Shown: positions 16,966 through 25,140 of the stretch, piece by piece | Position numbering within the stretch: position 1 is the stretch's first letter | Layout of the letters: every line of letters starts with the position of its first letter | Assembly (NCBI RefSeq): GCF_001666835.1 | Contig: NZ_LZJF01000078.1 | Span: 1 to 44,619 of the forward strand | DNA: 44,619 nucleotides | Direction of reading: 5' to 3' | From: Mycobacterium sp. E3251 | GTDB taxonomy: Bacteria; Actinomycetota; Actinomycetes; Mycobacteriales; Mycobacteriaceae | Notes under the pieces: generated by a model | Databases searched by the model: none | The model's input: only the letters and a program-made list of their open reading frames with translations | Told to the model about the DNA's origin: nothing | Made by a program: the position numbers and the translations under genes

Positions 16966-17385
16966 GTGACGATTTCACGATCGCGCGCGCAGTTGGCGGC
17001 GGGGGCCGCCGTCGTGGTGGGGGCCGCGATGTTCGGTGGTGCCGTGCTGACAGCGCCGCACGCCTCGGCGTCGTGCAACATGAGCCCCGCCGACGATCAG
17101 TACATCAAGCTGCTGGCGCAGAACAAGATGGTTCACAACGCCGATTTCAACGACTGCAGCGAGGCCGCCGAGGGGCGCTGGTTCGCCTCTCAGGTCCGGT
17201 CCAACCCGAATCCGTTCGGAGAGGGTCAGGAGTTGATCAACATGATCACCAGAACCACGCCGATGAGCCAAGCCCAGGCCGAGTGGGAAGTTGAATCGGC
17301 GGTCTATGTCTACGCACCGGACATGATTCCCAAGATGAAGGATGAGGCCGCGCGGCAGGTCCCCGGGCAACCGGCGCCCATGTGA
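16966..17385 (+). CDS. Secreted DUF732 protein, second of a tandem pair
   Basis: The 139-residue paralogue of the preceding protein is highly similar from the signal peptide on (DDQYIKLLAQNKMVHNADF and EWEVESAVYVYAPD match almost residue for residue). GTG at 16966 is preferred: it aligns with the start of the first copy (MTISRSR against MTTTRSR) and has AGGGGG about 10 bp ahead. ATG codons at 16945 and 16948 are alternatives adding seven or six residues. It carries a signal peptide ending near APHASAS and the same two cysteines. It has its own upstream hairpin and so may be regulated separately from copy one. Confidence 0.85.
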   Translation: MTISRSRAQLAAGAAVVVGAAMFGGAVLTAPHASASCNMSPADDQYIKLLAQNKMVHNADFNDCSEAAEGRWFASQVRSNPNPFGEGQELINMITRTTPMSQAQAEWEVESAVYVYAPDMIPKMKDEAARQVPGQPAPM

Positions 17386-17455
17386 TGCCCTTCGGGGGCT
17401 GCCTGGACGCCTGTGCATGGCCGCCCAATCTTGCTGCGCGTAAGGGTTTTTGGCG

Positions 17456-20050
17456 TTAGTTCCGAGCTTCTGAGGCCGGTCGCGGCCGCCTGCGATGCGT
17501 CCGTCGGTACTTATCCACCGTGTCGACGCCGAACAGGATCGGCACTGCGGCGACCGCGACGACCCAACCCCACAGGGGCGGATTCCATTGACCGAGCAAG
17601 CGCGCAATGGGGGGTACCCACAGTTCGACAAGGGAGAAGGCCAGCCCGATGAACGCCGCGGGTACCAGGAGCCGGTTGGTGAGCCAGCCCAACGCTCCTG
17701 GCCAGCGCGAGGAGGACCGGCACGCAAAGACGTTGGCGGTCTGGGCGAGGACGACTGTGATGAACGCCGCGCCGGAAGCCATCGCCAGGTCGTGTCCGGC
17801 CGGGAACGGGTTTGCGGGACGCCAGCCGAGCGCCATCAGGGATACGACGAAGGCGGTCAGCGAGACGACGGCCTCGAGCGGGCCCAGCACCCCGAATGCG
17901 CGGTGCAGCACCGTGCGGTTCATCAGTCGTCCGTGAACCGGAGGCCCCTCGAGCAGGTGCTTGGCGGGCGGCTCGGCGCCGAGCGCGACAGCCGACAGGG
18001 TGTCGGTGCCGATGTCGAGTGCGATGATCTGCAGAACACCGAGCGCGAGGGGAAACAGGCCGCCCGAAAGCGCCCAAACGAGGAAGGGTGCAAGCTCGGC
18101 AACGTTGTCGGTCAGGTGGTAGGTCAGGAACCGGCGGATATTGACGAAGGTGGCGCGCCCTTGCTCGATGCCGGCCACGATGCCGGCGAAAGAATCGTCG
18201 AGCAGAACGAGGTCGGCCGCTTCGCGTGCGACGTCGGTGCCGGACCGGCCCATCGCCACACCGATGTCGGACTCGTGCAACGCCGGTGCGTCGTTGACTC
18301 CGTCGCCGGTCATCGCCACCACGTGGCCCCGGGAGCGAAGCGCACGGGCGATGCGGAGTTTGTCCTCGGGAGACACCCGAGCGATCACCACCCCGTCGTG
18401 GTCGAGGACAGCGCCGAGATGCTGCTCGTCCTCCGGTAGCTCCGCTCCCAACAGCACCGGTGAGTCGGCGGCCCGTAGCCGCACCTCGTTGGCGATGGCC
18501 GTGGCGGTGGCCGGATGATCACCGGTCACCATCGCCACCTTCACTCCCGCTTTGCGGCACGCGTCGAGCGATGCGGAGATGTCCTCACGTGGCGGATCCT
18601 CGAGCGCCACGAGGCCGAGCAGGGACAAACCCTCTTCGCATTCCTGTTGATCCCGGGGGGTACGGCTGGCCCTCGGGCCCGCGGCGACGGCGAGCACCCG
18701 GAGCCCCCGGGCAGTCAGGGCGTCGACGGCCCGGTGTGCTGCGGGGTCGTCACCGCAGAGCGGAAGCACGGCATCCGGTGCGCCTTTCACCACGGTTTCG
18801 TTTGTCAGCACGACGGCCATGCGGCGCAGTCGGGGATCGAAGGGGAACCGCAGTTCGGCATGGACGGTGCGACGGTCCTCGACGGTGTCGATGCCGAGTC
18901 GTCGGGCGAAGGTGTCGAGGGCAGCCTCCATGGGGTCGCCGTGGGCCCGCCACTGCCCGTCGACTTCTTCGGCGTATCCGGTGGAGCAGCGTTCTCCGGC
19001 TAGCGCGAGCCGGCGAACGGACTGCTCCGCAGTCGGTGAAGACCACGTGAACCGGGCTTTGGGGCCGTAACCGGCACCGTCGATGGTCGACGAGCCGGCC
19101 GGCGTCCAGGCTTCGACCACCGTCATCTGATTGCGGGTGAGGGTTCCCGTCTTGTCGGTACAGATGAACGTCGTGGAACCGAGCGTCTCGACGGCCTCGA
19201 GGTTGCGGACCAGGATCTGCCGTTTCGCCATCTGCTCCGAGCCCCAGGCGAGGGAGAGCGTCACGGTGGGCAGCAACGCCTCGGGGACCAGGGCGACCGT
19301 GACGCCGATCGCAAAAACGAAGGCCTGCTGGATCGGGTTGCCCACGAGCATAGAAACGAGCAGGAACAACACACCCACACTGATTGCGATCGCTGCGATC
19401 AGGCGCACGACACCGCGCAAACCGCGCGTCAGTGGGGTGTCCGGTTTCCTGGCCGAGGTGGTCAGCCGGGTGATGCCGGCCAGGCGGGTCTGTTGGCCGA
19501 TCGCGGTCACCAGTGCGCGCGAATCTCCTTCCACGACGAAAGTGCCGGCGAACAGCGGTTCACCTGCTGCGACTGCGCCGGCCTCGCTCTCACCGGTGAG
19601 CATGGAGGAGTCGACCAGCAACCGATTCTGGCTGAGCACCACGGCGTCGGCGGGAACGCGGTCGCCGCTTTCCAGTAGCAGCACGTCGTCGACGACCACG
19701 TCCTCGGCCTCGATCACCCGCCGAGCGCCGTCGCGCAAGACCGTTACGCGGGTCGGCAGCATCTCCTGGAGCCGGTCGGCGGCGCGGTCTGCCCGCGCTT
19801 GTTGGATCAAGGAGAAGATCCCGTTCACCACGATTACCGCGATGATGGCGACGCTGAGTTGTGGCAGCTTCGCCAGGAAGGCGAGCACTGCGGCCGCCCA
19901 CAGCAGCAGCGCGAAAAAGTGCGTCAGCTCCCCGAGCAGCCGGCGGGCGATCGACGGCCGCCTCGCGGCGGGGAGCTTGTTGGTACCGCCCATCGCGCGC
20001 CGCTCGGTTGCCTCGGCGGTCGTCAGGCCGAGCGTCATGACGTCGGCCAT
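17456..20050 (-). CDS. P-type cation-transporting ATPase (P2-like)
   Basis: This 864-residue membrane ATPase moves a cation at the cost of ATP through a phospho-aspartate. Domains in order: N-terminal cation-ATPase segment (1-35), M1-M2 (about 42-80), actuator with TGES (152-155), M3-M4 with PEALLP at 256-261 (ion-site proline), phosphorylation motif ICTDKTGTLT with D299, nucleotide-binding KGAPDAVL (422-429), hinge TGDGVNDAPAL (581-591) and a six-helix C-terminal block (about 655-850). No CPC heavy-metal motif is present, which points to a P2-like pump (Ca2+, Mg2+ or Na+/K+ type); the ion cannot be named. ATG at 20050 follows a strong GGAGAGGAGGG. It stands alone, convergent with the DUF732 gene. 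Confidence 0.92.
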   Translation of the reverse strand: MADVMTLGLTTAEATERRAMGGTNKLPAARRPSIARRLLGELTHFFALLLWAAAVLAFLAKLPQLSVAIIAVIVVNGIFSLIQQARADRAADRLQEMLPTRVTVLRDGARRVIEAEDVVVDDVLLLESGDRVPADAVVLSQNRLLVDSSMLTGESEAGAVAAGEPLFAGTFVVEGDSRALVTAIGQQTRLAGITRLTTSARKPDTPLTRGLRGVVRLIAAIAISVGVLFLLVSMLVGNPIQQAFVFAIGVTVALVPEALLPTVTLSLAWGSEQMAKRQILVRNLEAVETLGSTTFICTDKTGTLTRNQMTVVEAWTPAGSSTIDGAGYGPKARFTWSSPTAEQSVRRLALAGERCSTGYAEEVDGQWRAHGDPMEAALDTFARRLGIDTVEDRRTVHAELRFPFDPRLRRMAVVLTNETVVKGAPDAVLPLCGDDPAAHRAVDALTARGLRVLAVAAGPRASRTPRDQQECEEGLSLLGLVALEDPPREDISASLDACRKAGVKVAMVTGDHPATATAIANEVRLRAADSPVLLGAELPEDEQHLGAVLDHDGVVIARVSPEDKLRIARALRSRGHVVAMTGDGVNDAPALHESDIGVAMGRSGTDVAREAADLVLLDDSFAGIVAGIEQGRATFVNIRRFLTYHLTDNVAELAPFLVWALSGGLFPLALGVLQIIALDIGTDTLSAVALGAEPPAKHLLEGPPVHGRLMNRTVLHRAFGVLGPLEAVVSLTAFVVSLMALGWRPANPFPAGHDLAMASGAAFITVVLAQTANVFACRSSSRWPGALGWLTNRLLVPAAFIGLAFSLVELWVPPIARLLGQWNPPLWGWVVAVAAVPILFGVDTVDKYRRTHRRRPRPASEARN

Positions 20051-20250
20051 GGCCCTCCTCTCCGCTGAGCCGCGACGTGTGATCTCGGCGGCGACGGCAA
20101 GCGCTCTGGCCTCTCGCGATTCGTTGCCAGCAACCGACGAAATGCTATAACCGGCGCCGCTGAACGGCCGAACACCTGACCTACCCGGGATAACCGCCCG
20201 ACGGACATTGATGTTGGCGTTCGGCTACCGTTTCCTACGGAACATCGCTA

Positions 20251-20324
20251 GGGGCGGTAGCTCAGTTGGTTAGAGCCGCGGACTCATAATCCGTTGGTCG
20301 CGGGTTCGAGCCCCGCCCGCCCCA
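20251..20324 (+). tRNA. tRNA-Met (anticodon CAT)
   Basis: A full cloverleaf folds. Acceptor GGGGCGG pairs with CCGCCCC, the D arm is GCTC/GAGC, and anticodon stem GCGGA/TCCGT encloses loop CTCATAA with anticodon CAT. The T arm is GCGGG-TTCGAGC-CCCGC and the discriminator is A. CC follows, without a complete encoded CCA. The sequence fits elongator tRNA-Met. A CAT anticodon read as Ile after lysidine modification cannot be fully excluded by eye; it is not the initiator, since the acceptor starts with a paired G-C. Confidence 0.93.
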
Positions 20325-20355
20325 CCGGCTCTGAACAGCCCCACCGGCTCTGAAC
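20319..20355 (+). repeat. 19-bp tandem duplication at the tRNA-Met 3' end
   Basis: GCCCCACCGGCTCTGAAC occurs at 20319-20336 and again at 20338-20355. The first copy begins inside the acceptor stem and includes the terminal ACC. This duplicates the last six tRNA bases plus flanking DNA. It could be replication slippage or a footprint of a past integration at the tRNA; no integrase is visible. Confidence 0.8.
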
Positions 20356-20390
20356 GTGCAGCTGGTTGACGGGGTAGGGGCCCGAGGTGG

Positions 20391-20615
20391 TTAGCCACAG
20401 ACCTGGCCTATTTGTCCGTGATTTGGGCTTGCCTCGCACTGGCCGAGTTCGCGTCTGTAGATCTCGCGCATGTAATTGTCGATGCACGCCTGGTGGGCAG
20501 CGGGATCGGTGATGTCGACACAGGGATCGCCGACGCGTGCCGGTGCTACGGGAACAGAGATTGGTACGAGTGCTATGACCGCTGCCGCAGACACCCCCAA
20601 TATTGCTCTCTTCAT
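20391..20615 (-). CDS. Small secreted cysteine-containing protein
   Basis: The 74-residue protein has a signal peptide (MKRAILGVSAAAVIALVPIS, cleavage near VAPARVG), leaving a mature domain of about 46 residues with four cysteines (DPCVD, HQACID, GQCEA, QVCG) that could form two disulfides. The ATG at 20615 is preceded by AAAGG at about 9 bp. I do not recognise a named family; small exported proteins with this cysteine pattern are frequent in mycobacteria. It lies between tRNA-Met and the DUF3060 gene, same strand as the latter. Confidence 0.7.
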   Translation of the reverse strand: MKRAILGVSAAAVIALVPISVPVAPARVGDPCVDITDPAAHQACIDNYMREIYRRELGQCEASPNHGQIGQVCG

Positions 20616-21044
20616 CAGTCTGCCTTTGTCGTAGCCGTATGCGCAGCGTGGTGAGTTGCGTGTTCGCAGTTAATCGCAGCCGGGTGCCACCGGCTAGTGG
20701 CGAAAGTCCCGGAAGCGAGCTGTTGCCGGCCCCGCTGCCCTCCTGCTTCGCGGCTCTCGCGTCCACACCGCAGACGACGCGATAAGGCGCGCAGTGGTTC
20801 CAGCGCTCGGGACTGCGTCGGGCGTAGTAATCAGAGCCGAGCCCGCGCTGGCAAGCGCTGTCTCACAGCACGTTTCAGGCGCCGAGGAAAGGTCTGATTT
20901 CCGATGGCGACGAGGGGGCCGGTGCTTCGTGGCGGGTGCACCGGTGATGCGTTGACCCCACACTCGCGGCGAACGGAGCGCGTCATCCGATCCGGGCCCG
21001 CCCGACGTCACATTCGCGGGCGGGGCCCGGCCGAAGATGGGGAC
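20616..21044. other. 429-bp intergenic region
   Basis: I see no supported gene. It holds the putative terminator of the DUF3060 gene (20992-21030) and, nearer 20616, presumably the promoter of the small secreted protein. Open frames here lack ribosome sites and recognisable content. Confidence 0.5.
20992..21030 (-). terminator. GC-rich hairpin after the DUF3060 gene
   Basis: CCGGGCCCGCCCG (20992-21004) pairs with CGGGCGGGGCCCGG (21017-21030) with a single-base bulge and a 12-base loop, 14 bp beyond the DUF3060 stop on the minus strand. It suits an intrinsic terminator without U-tract. Confidence 0.55.
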
Positions 21045-21425
21045 TCAGCCCTGGTGCACGACGTTCTGGTTGCCGGTGTTGTTGACCGCCGGTGTGCCGG
21101 AGTGGTACGTGATGTCGTTCGAGTTTCCGGACACCATGATGGAGTTGGCCGAGTCGACGGTGACCTTGTGCCCGACCCCGGAAACGTTCAGTACGTCGCA
21201 GTTCCCGGTGACGGTGACTACATGGTTGCCGCCGCTGACGTACAACGTGCCGTTGTCGCAGGCCACGGTCTTGTCACCACCCCATCCGTCGACGCTGTTG
21301 ATAGGGCCCGCCAAAGGGGGCGGGGACGGGAGCGGATTGGCCGCGGCGATGGCGTTGGTCGTGGCAGCGCCAAGGAGCGCAAGGCCGACCGACGCAATGA
21401 TCTTGGTGCTCAAACTGTTTGACAT
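21045..21425 (-). CDS. Secreted DUF3060 protein
   Basis: The 126-residue exported protein has a signal peptide (MSNSLSTKIIASVGLALLGA, cleavage near AIAAANP) and a proline-rich linker. The DUF3060 domain follows, in which short G-N and G-H turns recur: YVSGGNHVVTVTG, NVSGVGHKVTVDS, MVSGNSNDITYHS, and the end NNTGNQNVVHQG. The pattern predicts stacked beta strands (beta-solenoid-like). The ATG at 21425 has an excellent AGGAGG; a longer frame to 21620 lacks this and is rejected. The function of DUF3060 is unknown; lipoproteins with it occur across mycobacteria. Confidence 0.85.
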   Translation of the reverse strand: MSNSLSTKIIASVGLALLGAATTNAIAAANPLPSPPPLAGPINSVDGWGGDKTVACDNGTLYVSGGNHVVTVTGNCDVLNVSGVGHKVTVDSANSIMVSGNSNDITYHSGTPAVNNTGNQNVVHQG

Positions 21426-22533
21426 GAGGTCCTCCTCGGAACTCGATAATGACGTGTTTCTTCCAGCGATTTGGATTGAGTTATGCGACAACTCTTTTTC
21501 ATCCGACCAATGTTCACGACTAGGGGAGTAGGGTCTTAGGGCCCATGTCCTGCGGGACTTCCGTCGCGTTATGACCGAGAAAGCGCCACTCCACCCGGGC
21601 CTCGGACACGGACCACGCATTGAGGCGTGTTCCGTCCATCATTTGGAGCATCTTTCCGTTCGGTAATTACACCTTGCGGATTTGCGTCCCGCGTGTCGAG
21701 GGCGACGTGCTCGAAGCTATGCGTGCGGTATCGATCCTCGGTTACAGCCCTGTCAGCAAACTCAATTGATCCTCACCTCATATTCTGTCGGGTAAAGTCC
21801 TCGCCGGATCGGGGCGAATCCCTCTTGTTCGAGACGCCCAAGTCGCCTGCGAACTAGCCGCACATCCGAGTTTGCAAGGCGGGGCAGCATGGTTGGCAGA
21901 TTGTTCATAACGGCCCTCACCGGGTTCCCCTATCATGGCAGCTCAAACGCTTTTCGACGCGACCTGGGGCCTGATGGGATGCTGTCGAGAGGCTGCCGCC
22001 GCGACACTTGCCATTCAGTGCGAACCGAGGGCCGAGAGGGAGATGGCACGCGTCCAGTCTCGCCAGTTGCCGGACCGACCAAAAATTTCGAGATGCGGTC
22101 ATTTCGTGGATTCCCCGCCGACAGCAAACTCCTCCGGTGCTATTGGTCCGGTCTCATTTCTGGATTCCGGGATAACTACACGCTGATGATTCCGATTGGC
22201 TATCTGGCATGCGGTACGGCCGCGGACGGCCCCAAGCTGCTGGTCTCGGACAACGACGAGCGTCTTCTCGTCCTTGCCTTGGGGGTAGGCCTTGAAGACT
22301 TAATGGATTGGCCCGAGATGAAGCGCAGAGATTGACGCAAGCCACAAATGCATAGGTTCGCGAGAGCGAGTCGGCACCCTCGTTCATTTCGCCATAACGG
22401 ACCTGTGTCCGGACGTCCTCAATTCGACGGAAATCTATCGGTCCTGCGATGAGGACACGCGAACCCCCGCTTCTGCCGCCAGACCCTGCCGGTGCCGAGC
22501 CACGCAGGCGGCGCAAGTCATAGATTGGGTTGA
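21426..22533. other. 1.1-kb region without a confident gene
   Basis: This is the longest gap in the window and visibly less GC-rich in places (for example around 21475-21500). One plus-strand frame, 21889-22335 (148 codons), ends in a plausible globular stretch (NYTLMIPIGYLACGTAADGP, then LLVLALGVGLEDLMDW), but its N-terminal half is low quality and I recognise no family. A minus-strand frame covering 22154-22906 runs into the MoxR gene and looks spurious. The region may hold decayed genes or a non-coding RNA; nothing is provable by eye. Confidence 0.4.
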
Positions 22534-22686
22534 ATGAGCCGACGCCATGAGGATGAAGCGCCCAACGACGACGCCGCCGACTCTCAGTCCAAGCCCAAGC
22601 GGGACCCTGAGCCGGTGGTGCCCGAGGAGGGCGAGGGCCCGTTTTCACCCGTGGCCGGCGAACCCCGGCCACCCATCGGCAATTGA
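22534..22686 (+). CDS. Small acidic, proline-rich disordered protein
   Basis: A 50-codon frame begins MSRRHEDEAPNDDAADSQSK and ends PRPPIGN. It is strongly charged (many D/E, then K/R), rich in P and G, without hydrophobic core, and so predicted disordered. The codons carry the strong third-position G/C bias of real genes here. It precedes the MoxR operon by 115 bp in the same direction. I do not recognise it. It might be a small regulator or merely a conserved hypothetical; length limits certainty. Confidence 0.5.
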   Translation: MSRRHEDEAPNDDAADSQSKPKRDPEPVVPEEGEGPFSPVAGEPRPPIGN

Positions 22687-22759
22687 CCGTGTCCGAAAGT
22701 AGTTCCCATCGTCGTTTCCAGGCAAGGGCTCGGGAGCAGTCGCGTCGCACGAGGTCGGC

Positions 22760-22797
22760 CCCACGTGTGGGAATTCGGGACCGGGGTATCCCCCCGG
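22760..22797 (+). promoter_or_regulatory. Palindrome and start-site hairpin upstream of MoxR gene
   Basis: CCCAC-GT-GTGGG (22760-22771) is a perfect 12-bp palindrome 30 bp before the MoxR ATG. Right before the ATG, CCGGGG (22781-22786) can pair with CCCCGG (22792-22797). No Shine-Dalgarno is otherwise present, so the second structure could hide or replace the ribosome site. Regulatory role is inference. Confidence 0.4.
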
Positions 22798-22801
22798 GCG
22801 T

Positions 22802-23803
22802 ATGACTACAGCCAGGACACAACCGGATCAGCACGAAATCGACGACGTCCGGGGGATCGTTGACGCCATCTCCTCGGCCTTCGCGGCCAAGATCGTCGGG
22901 CAGCACGACTTACGCGAGTCGCTACTCATCGGCCTGCTGGCGGGCGGTCACATCCTGTTGGAAAGCGTGCCGGGCCTGGCCAAGACCACCGCAGCCAAGG
23001 TGCTCGCCGAGTCGATTCACGGCCGCTTTCAACGCATCCAATGCACGCCCGACCTGCTGCCCAGCGACATCATCGGCACACAGATTTATGACTCGGCAAC
23101 CAACTCCTTCGTCACCCAACTAGGTCCGGTGCACGCCAACATCGTGCTGCTCGACGAGATCAACCGGTCCAGCGCGAAGACGCAGAGCGCCATGCTCGAG
23201 GCGATGGAGGAGCGTCAGACCACGATCGCCGGGCAGGTGCACCCGCTCGCGGACCCGTTTCTGGTCGTCGCCACCCAGAACCCCGTCGACCAGGAAGGCA
23301 CCTATCCGCTCTCCGAGGCGCAGACCGACCGCTTCCTGCTCAAGGAGATCGTGCGCTACCCCTCCCCGCAGGAGGAGGTGGAAGTGATGTCGCGGATCGA
23401 CGCCGGCATCTACGACAAGGGACGGCCCGCCCGGCCGGTGGCCACTCTCGACGACGTGCTCCGCGTCCAGGACGTGGTGCGCCATGTCCACATGGACCGC
23501 GCGCTGATGCTCTATGCCAGCCAGCTGGTCGACGTGACCCGTCATCCCGCGCGGGCGCTGCCCAAGCAGCTCGCGCGTCTGGTCGAATACGGCGCCAGCC
23601 CCCGCGCCACGATCGCATTCTGTAAGGCGGCCCGCGCGCAGGCCGTGCTGTCCGGGCGTGCGCACGTATTGCCCGAGGACATCGCGAAGCTCGCGCACCG
23701 GGTGCTGCGGCACCGGCTCATCCTCGGATTCGAAGCGGCCAGCGCCGATATCACTCCCGAGGTCGTCATCGACGCCGCGCTGCGGGCCGTCCGCGTCCCC
23801 TGA
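22802..23803 (+). CDS. MoxR-family AAA+ ATPase
   Basis: The 333-residue AAA+ chaperone-like ATPase of the MoxR branch is known to assist assembly or activation of protein complexes together with VWA-domain proteins. Walker A is the MoxR-typical ESVPGLAKTT (54-63), Walker B IVLLDE (114-119), sensor 1 ATQNP (157-161) and the branch signature QEGTYPLSEAQTDRF. It is the first gene of a six-gene run with DUF58 and two VWA-like proteins, the usual MoxR partners. The ATG at 22802 has no clear ribosome site. Confidence 0.93.
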   Translation: MTTARTQPDQHEIDDVRGIVDAISSAFAAKIVGQHDLRESLLIGLLAGGHILLESVPGLAKTTAAKVLAESIHGRFQRIQCTPDLLPSDIIGTQIYDSATNSFVTQLGPVHANIVLLDEINRSSAKTQSAMLEAMEERQTTIAGQVHPLADPFLVVATQNPVDQEGTYPLSEAQTDRFLLKEIVRYPSPQEEVEVMSRIDAGIYDKGRPARPVATLDDVLRVQDVVRHVHMDRALMLYASQLVDVTRHPARALPKQLARLVEYGASPRATIAFCKAARAQAVLSGRAHVLPEDIAKLAHRVLRHRLILGFEAASADITPEVVIDAALRAVRVP

Positions 23804-23810
23804 GGTCGTC

Positions 23811-24677
23811 TTGGGTAAACACCTCAACCGAGCCAAGGCGCACTTCGGCACCGACACCCGCGGCATGCTCGAAGGCGGTCGCTATGCGTTATTGCATACG
23901 CGCAGCATGGAATTCGACGACCTGCGCCCGTACGTGCCCGGCGACGACGTCCGGGACATCGACTGGAAGGCCTCTGCGCGATCGGGCAGCGTGCTCATCA
24001 AGCGGTTCGTCTCCGAGAAGCACCACAAGATTCTGCTCGTCGCCGATGCGGGTCGCAACATGTCGGCGCTCGCCCCGAGTGGGGAGGTCAAACGCGACGT
24101 AGCCGCGCACATCATGGGCGCGGTGGGGTTGATCGGTCTCCGGCGCTCGGATCAGATCGGCATGGTCTACGGCGACCGCCGCGGCAGTGTGAACATTCCG
24201 CAGCGGCGGGGCGAGCCGCACATCGAGGGACTACTGCACCGCTGGTACCAGCACACTACGACCAACCCCGGCCGCAGCGACGTCACAACCCAACTTGACT
24301 ACGTGGCAACGCATTACCGGCACACCATGCTGATCATCGTGGTATCCGATGAGCCCGAGGTCGACGACAGACTCGGCGCCGTGCTCGCCAGACTGGGCGG
24401 GCGCCACGACATCATGTGGGCGATGGTGTCGGAGATGCCGGCGGTGGGTCCCGACAACACCGACGGATACGACGTCGCCACAGGTCGTTTCGTCCTTAAT
24501 GGAGCCGACCTCGGCCCGCGGGTCGTCACCGCATATCGTCGCGCCGAGCAGTCCCGCCGCAACCGCCTCGACGCGTTCCTCACCGGTCACGCGATTCCCC
24601 ACGCGACCATCGCGGGCAGCGATCACATCCGGCGCGAACTCGTTCGTCTGACCGAGGTGGCCGCCCGTGCCGGATGA
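23811..24677 (+). CDS. DUF58 protein (MxaS-like), MoxR partner
   Basis: The 288-residue protein carries the DUF58 hallmark YVPGDDVRDIDWKASARSG followed by KRFVSEKHHKILLVADAG, a VWA-like fold with a degenerate metal site. DUF58 proteins almost always follow moxR genes. TTG at 23811 is chosen: it is 7 bp after the MoxR stop, a GAGG lies 5-6 bp upstream and the protein then starts GKHLNRAKAHFG; a longer frame overlapping the MoxR gene reads as nonsense. No membrane helix is visible, unlike many DUF58 members that have two N-terminal ones. The next gene overlaps by 11 bp. Confidence 0.88.
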   Translation: MGKHLNRAKAHFGTDTRGMLEGGRYALLHTRSMEFDDLRPYVPGDDVRDIDWKASARSGSVLIKRFVSEKHHKILLVADAGRNMSALAPSGEVKRDVAAHIMGAVGLIGLRRSDQIGMVYGDRRGSVNIPQRRGEPHIEGLLHRWYQHTTTNPGRSDVTTQLDYVATHYRHTMLIIVVSDEPEVDDRLGAVLARLGGRHDIMWAMVSEMPAVGPDNTDGYDVATGRFVLNGADLGPRVVTAYRRAEQSRRNRLDAFLTGHAIPHATIAGSDHIRRELVRLTEVAARAG

Positions 24678-25140
24678 TCTGCTGCGCCATGTATTCGGTC
24701 CGCAGCCCTACTCGTCGTGGTGGCTGTGGCTCGGCCTGCTGTTGGCGCTTGCCATAATCACCTGGTATGCGGCGCTTTTCGTGTGGACGCTCCCATCGCA
24801 CCAACTGCGGCGCATCCCCGTTCTGCGGCGAGCGCACGCCTGGCTGATCCGCAACCGCTTCGCCCGCCGCGTGCAGGACATCGCCGACGAGCACGATGCC
24901 GGAAGGATTTCGGCACCCGCGGCGTGCTCGGCGATCAGCCGAACAGTGCGCAGCTTTCTCCATCAAGCGACAGGTGCCCGGGCGCAGTACCTACACGTCG
25001 GGGCGCTGGCCGATGCGAACCTGGCGGCTGTCGCGCCGCTGCTGACCCGGCTCGGTGACGGGCAGTTCAACGCCGAGGCGCGCGTCGACGTCGCCGACGT
25101 GAGCGCCCGTGCGCGGGAGTTGATCCGCTCGTGGACCTGA
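24667..25140 (+). CDS. Single-pass membrane protein of the MoxR operon (MxaA/DUF4381-like position)
   Basis: The 157-residue protein has one hydrophobic helix (WWLWLGLLLALAIITWYAALFVW, about residues 18-40), a basic juxtamembrane segment, and a soluble helical domain. No family motif is certain. In MoxR/VWA cassettes this slot between DUF58 and the first VWA gene is taken by MxaA or DUF4381-type membrane proteins, and topology and size agree. The start is GTG at 24667 inside the DUF58 3' end; the stop overlaps the next gene by 10 bp. Function is inferred from position only. Confidence 0.7.
   Translation: MPDDLLRHVFGPQPYSSWWLWLGLLLALAIITWYAALFVWTLPSHQLRRIPVLRRAHAWLIRNRFARRVQDIADEHDAGRISAPAACSAISRTVRSFLHQATGARAQYLHVGALADANLAAVAPLLTRLGDGQFNAEARVDVADVSARARELIRSWT

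Noticed and set aside
21426..21620. N-terminal extension of the DUF3060 protein
   Set aside because: The ATG at 21425 has a perfect AGGAGG and begins a typical signal peptide; the extension would bury it.
21889..22335. 148-codon plus-strand frame as a firm gene
   Set aside because: The C-terminal part looks plausible but there is no family match by eye, no ribosome site and a poor N-terminal half; left as a possibility inside the gap description.
22154..22906. 250-codon minus-strand frame
   Set aside because: It overlaps the MoxR start and the small acidic gene, is Arg/Gly/Pro-rich without recognisable domain, and has no ribosome site.
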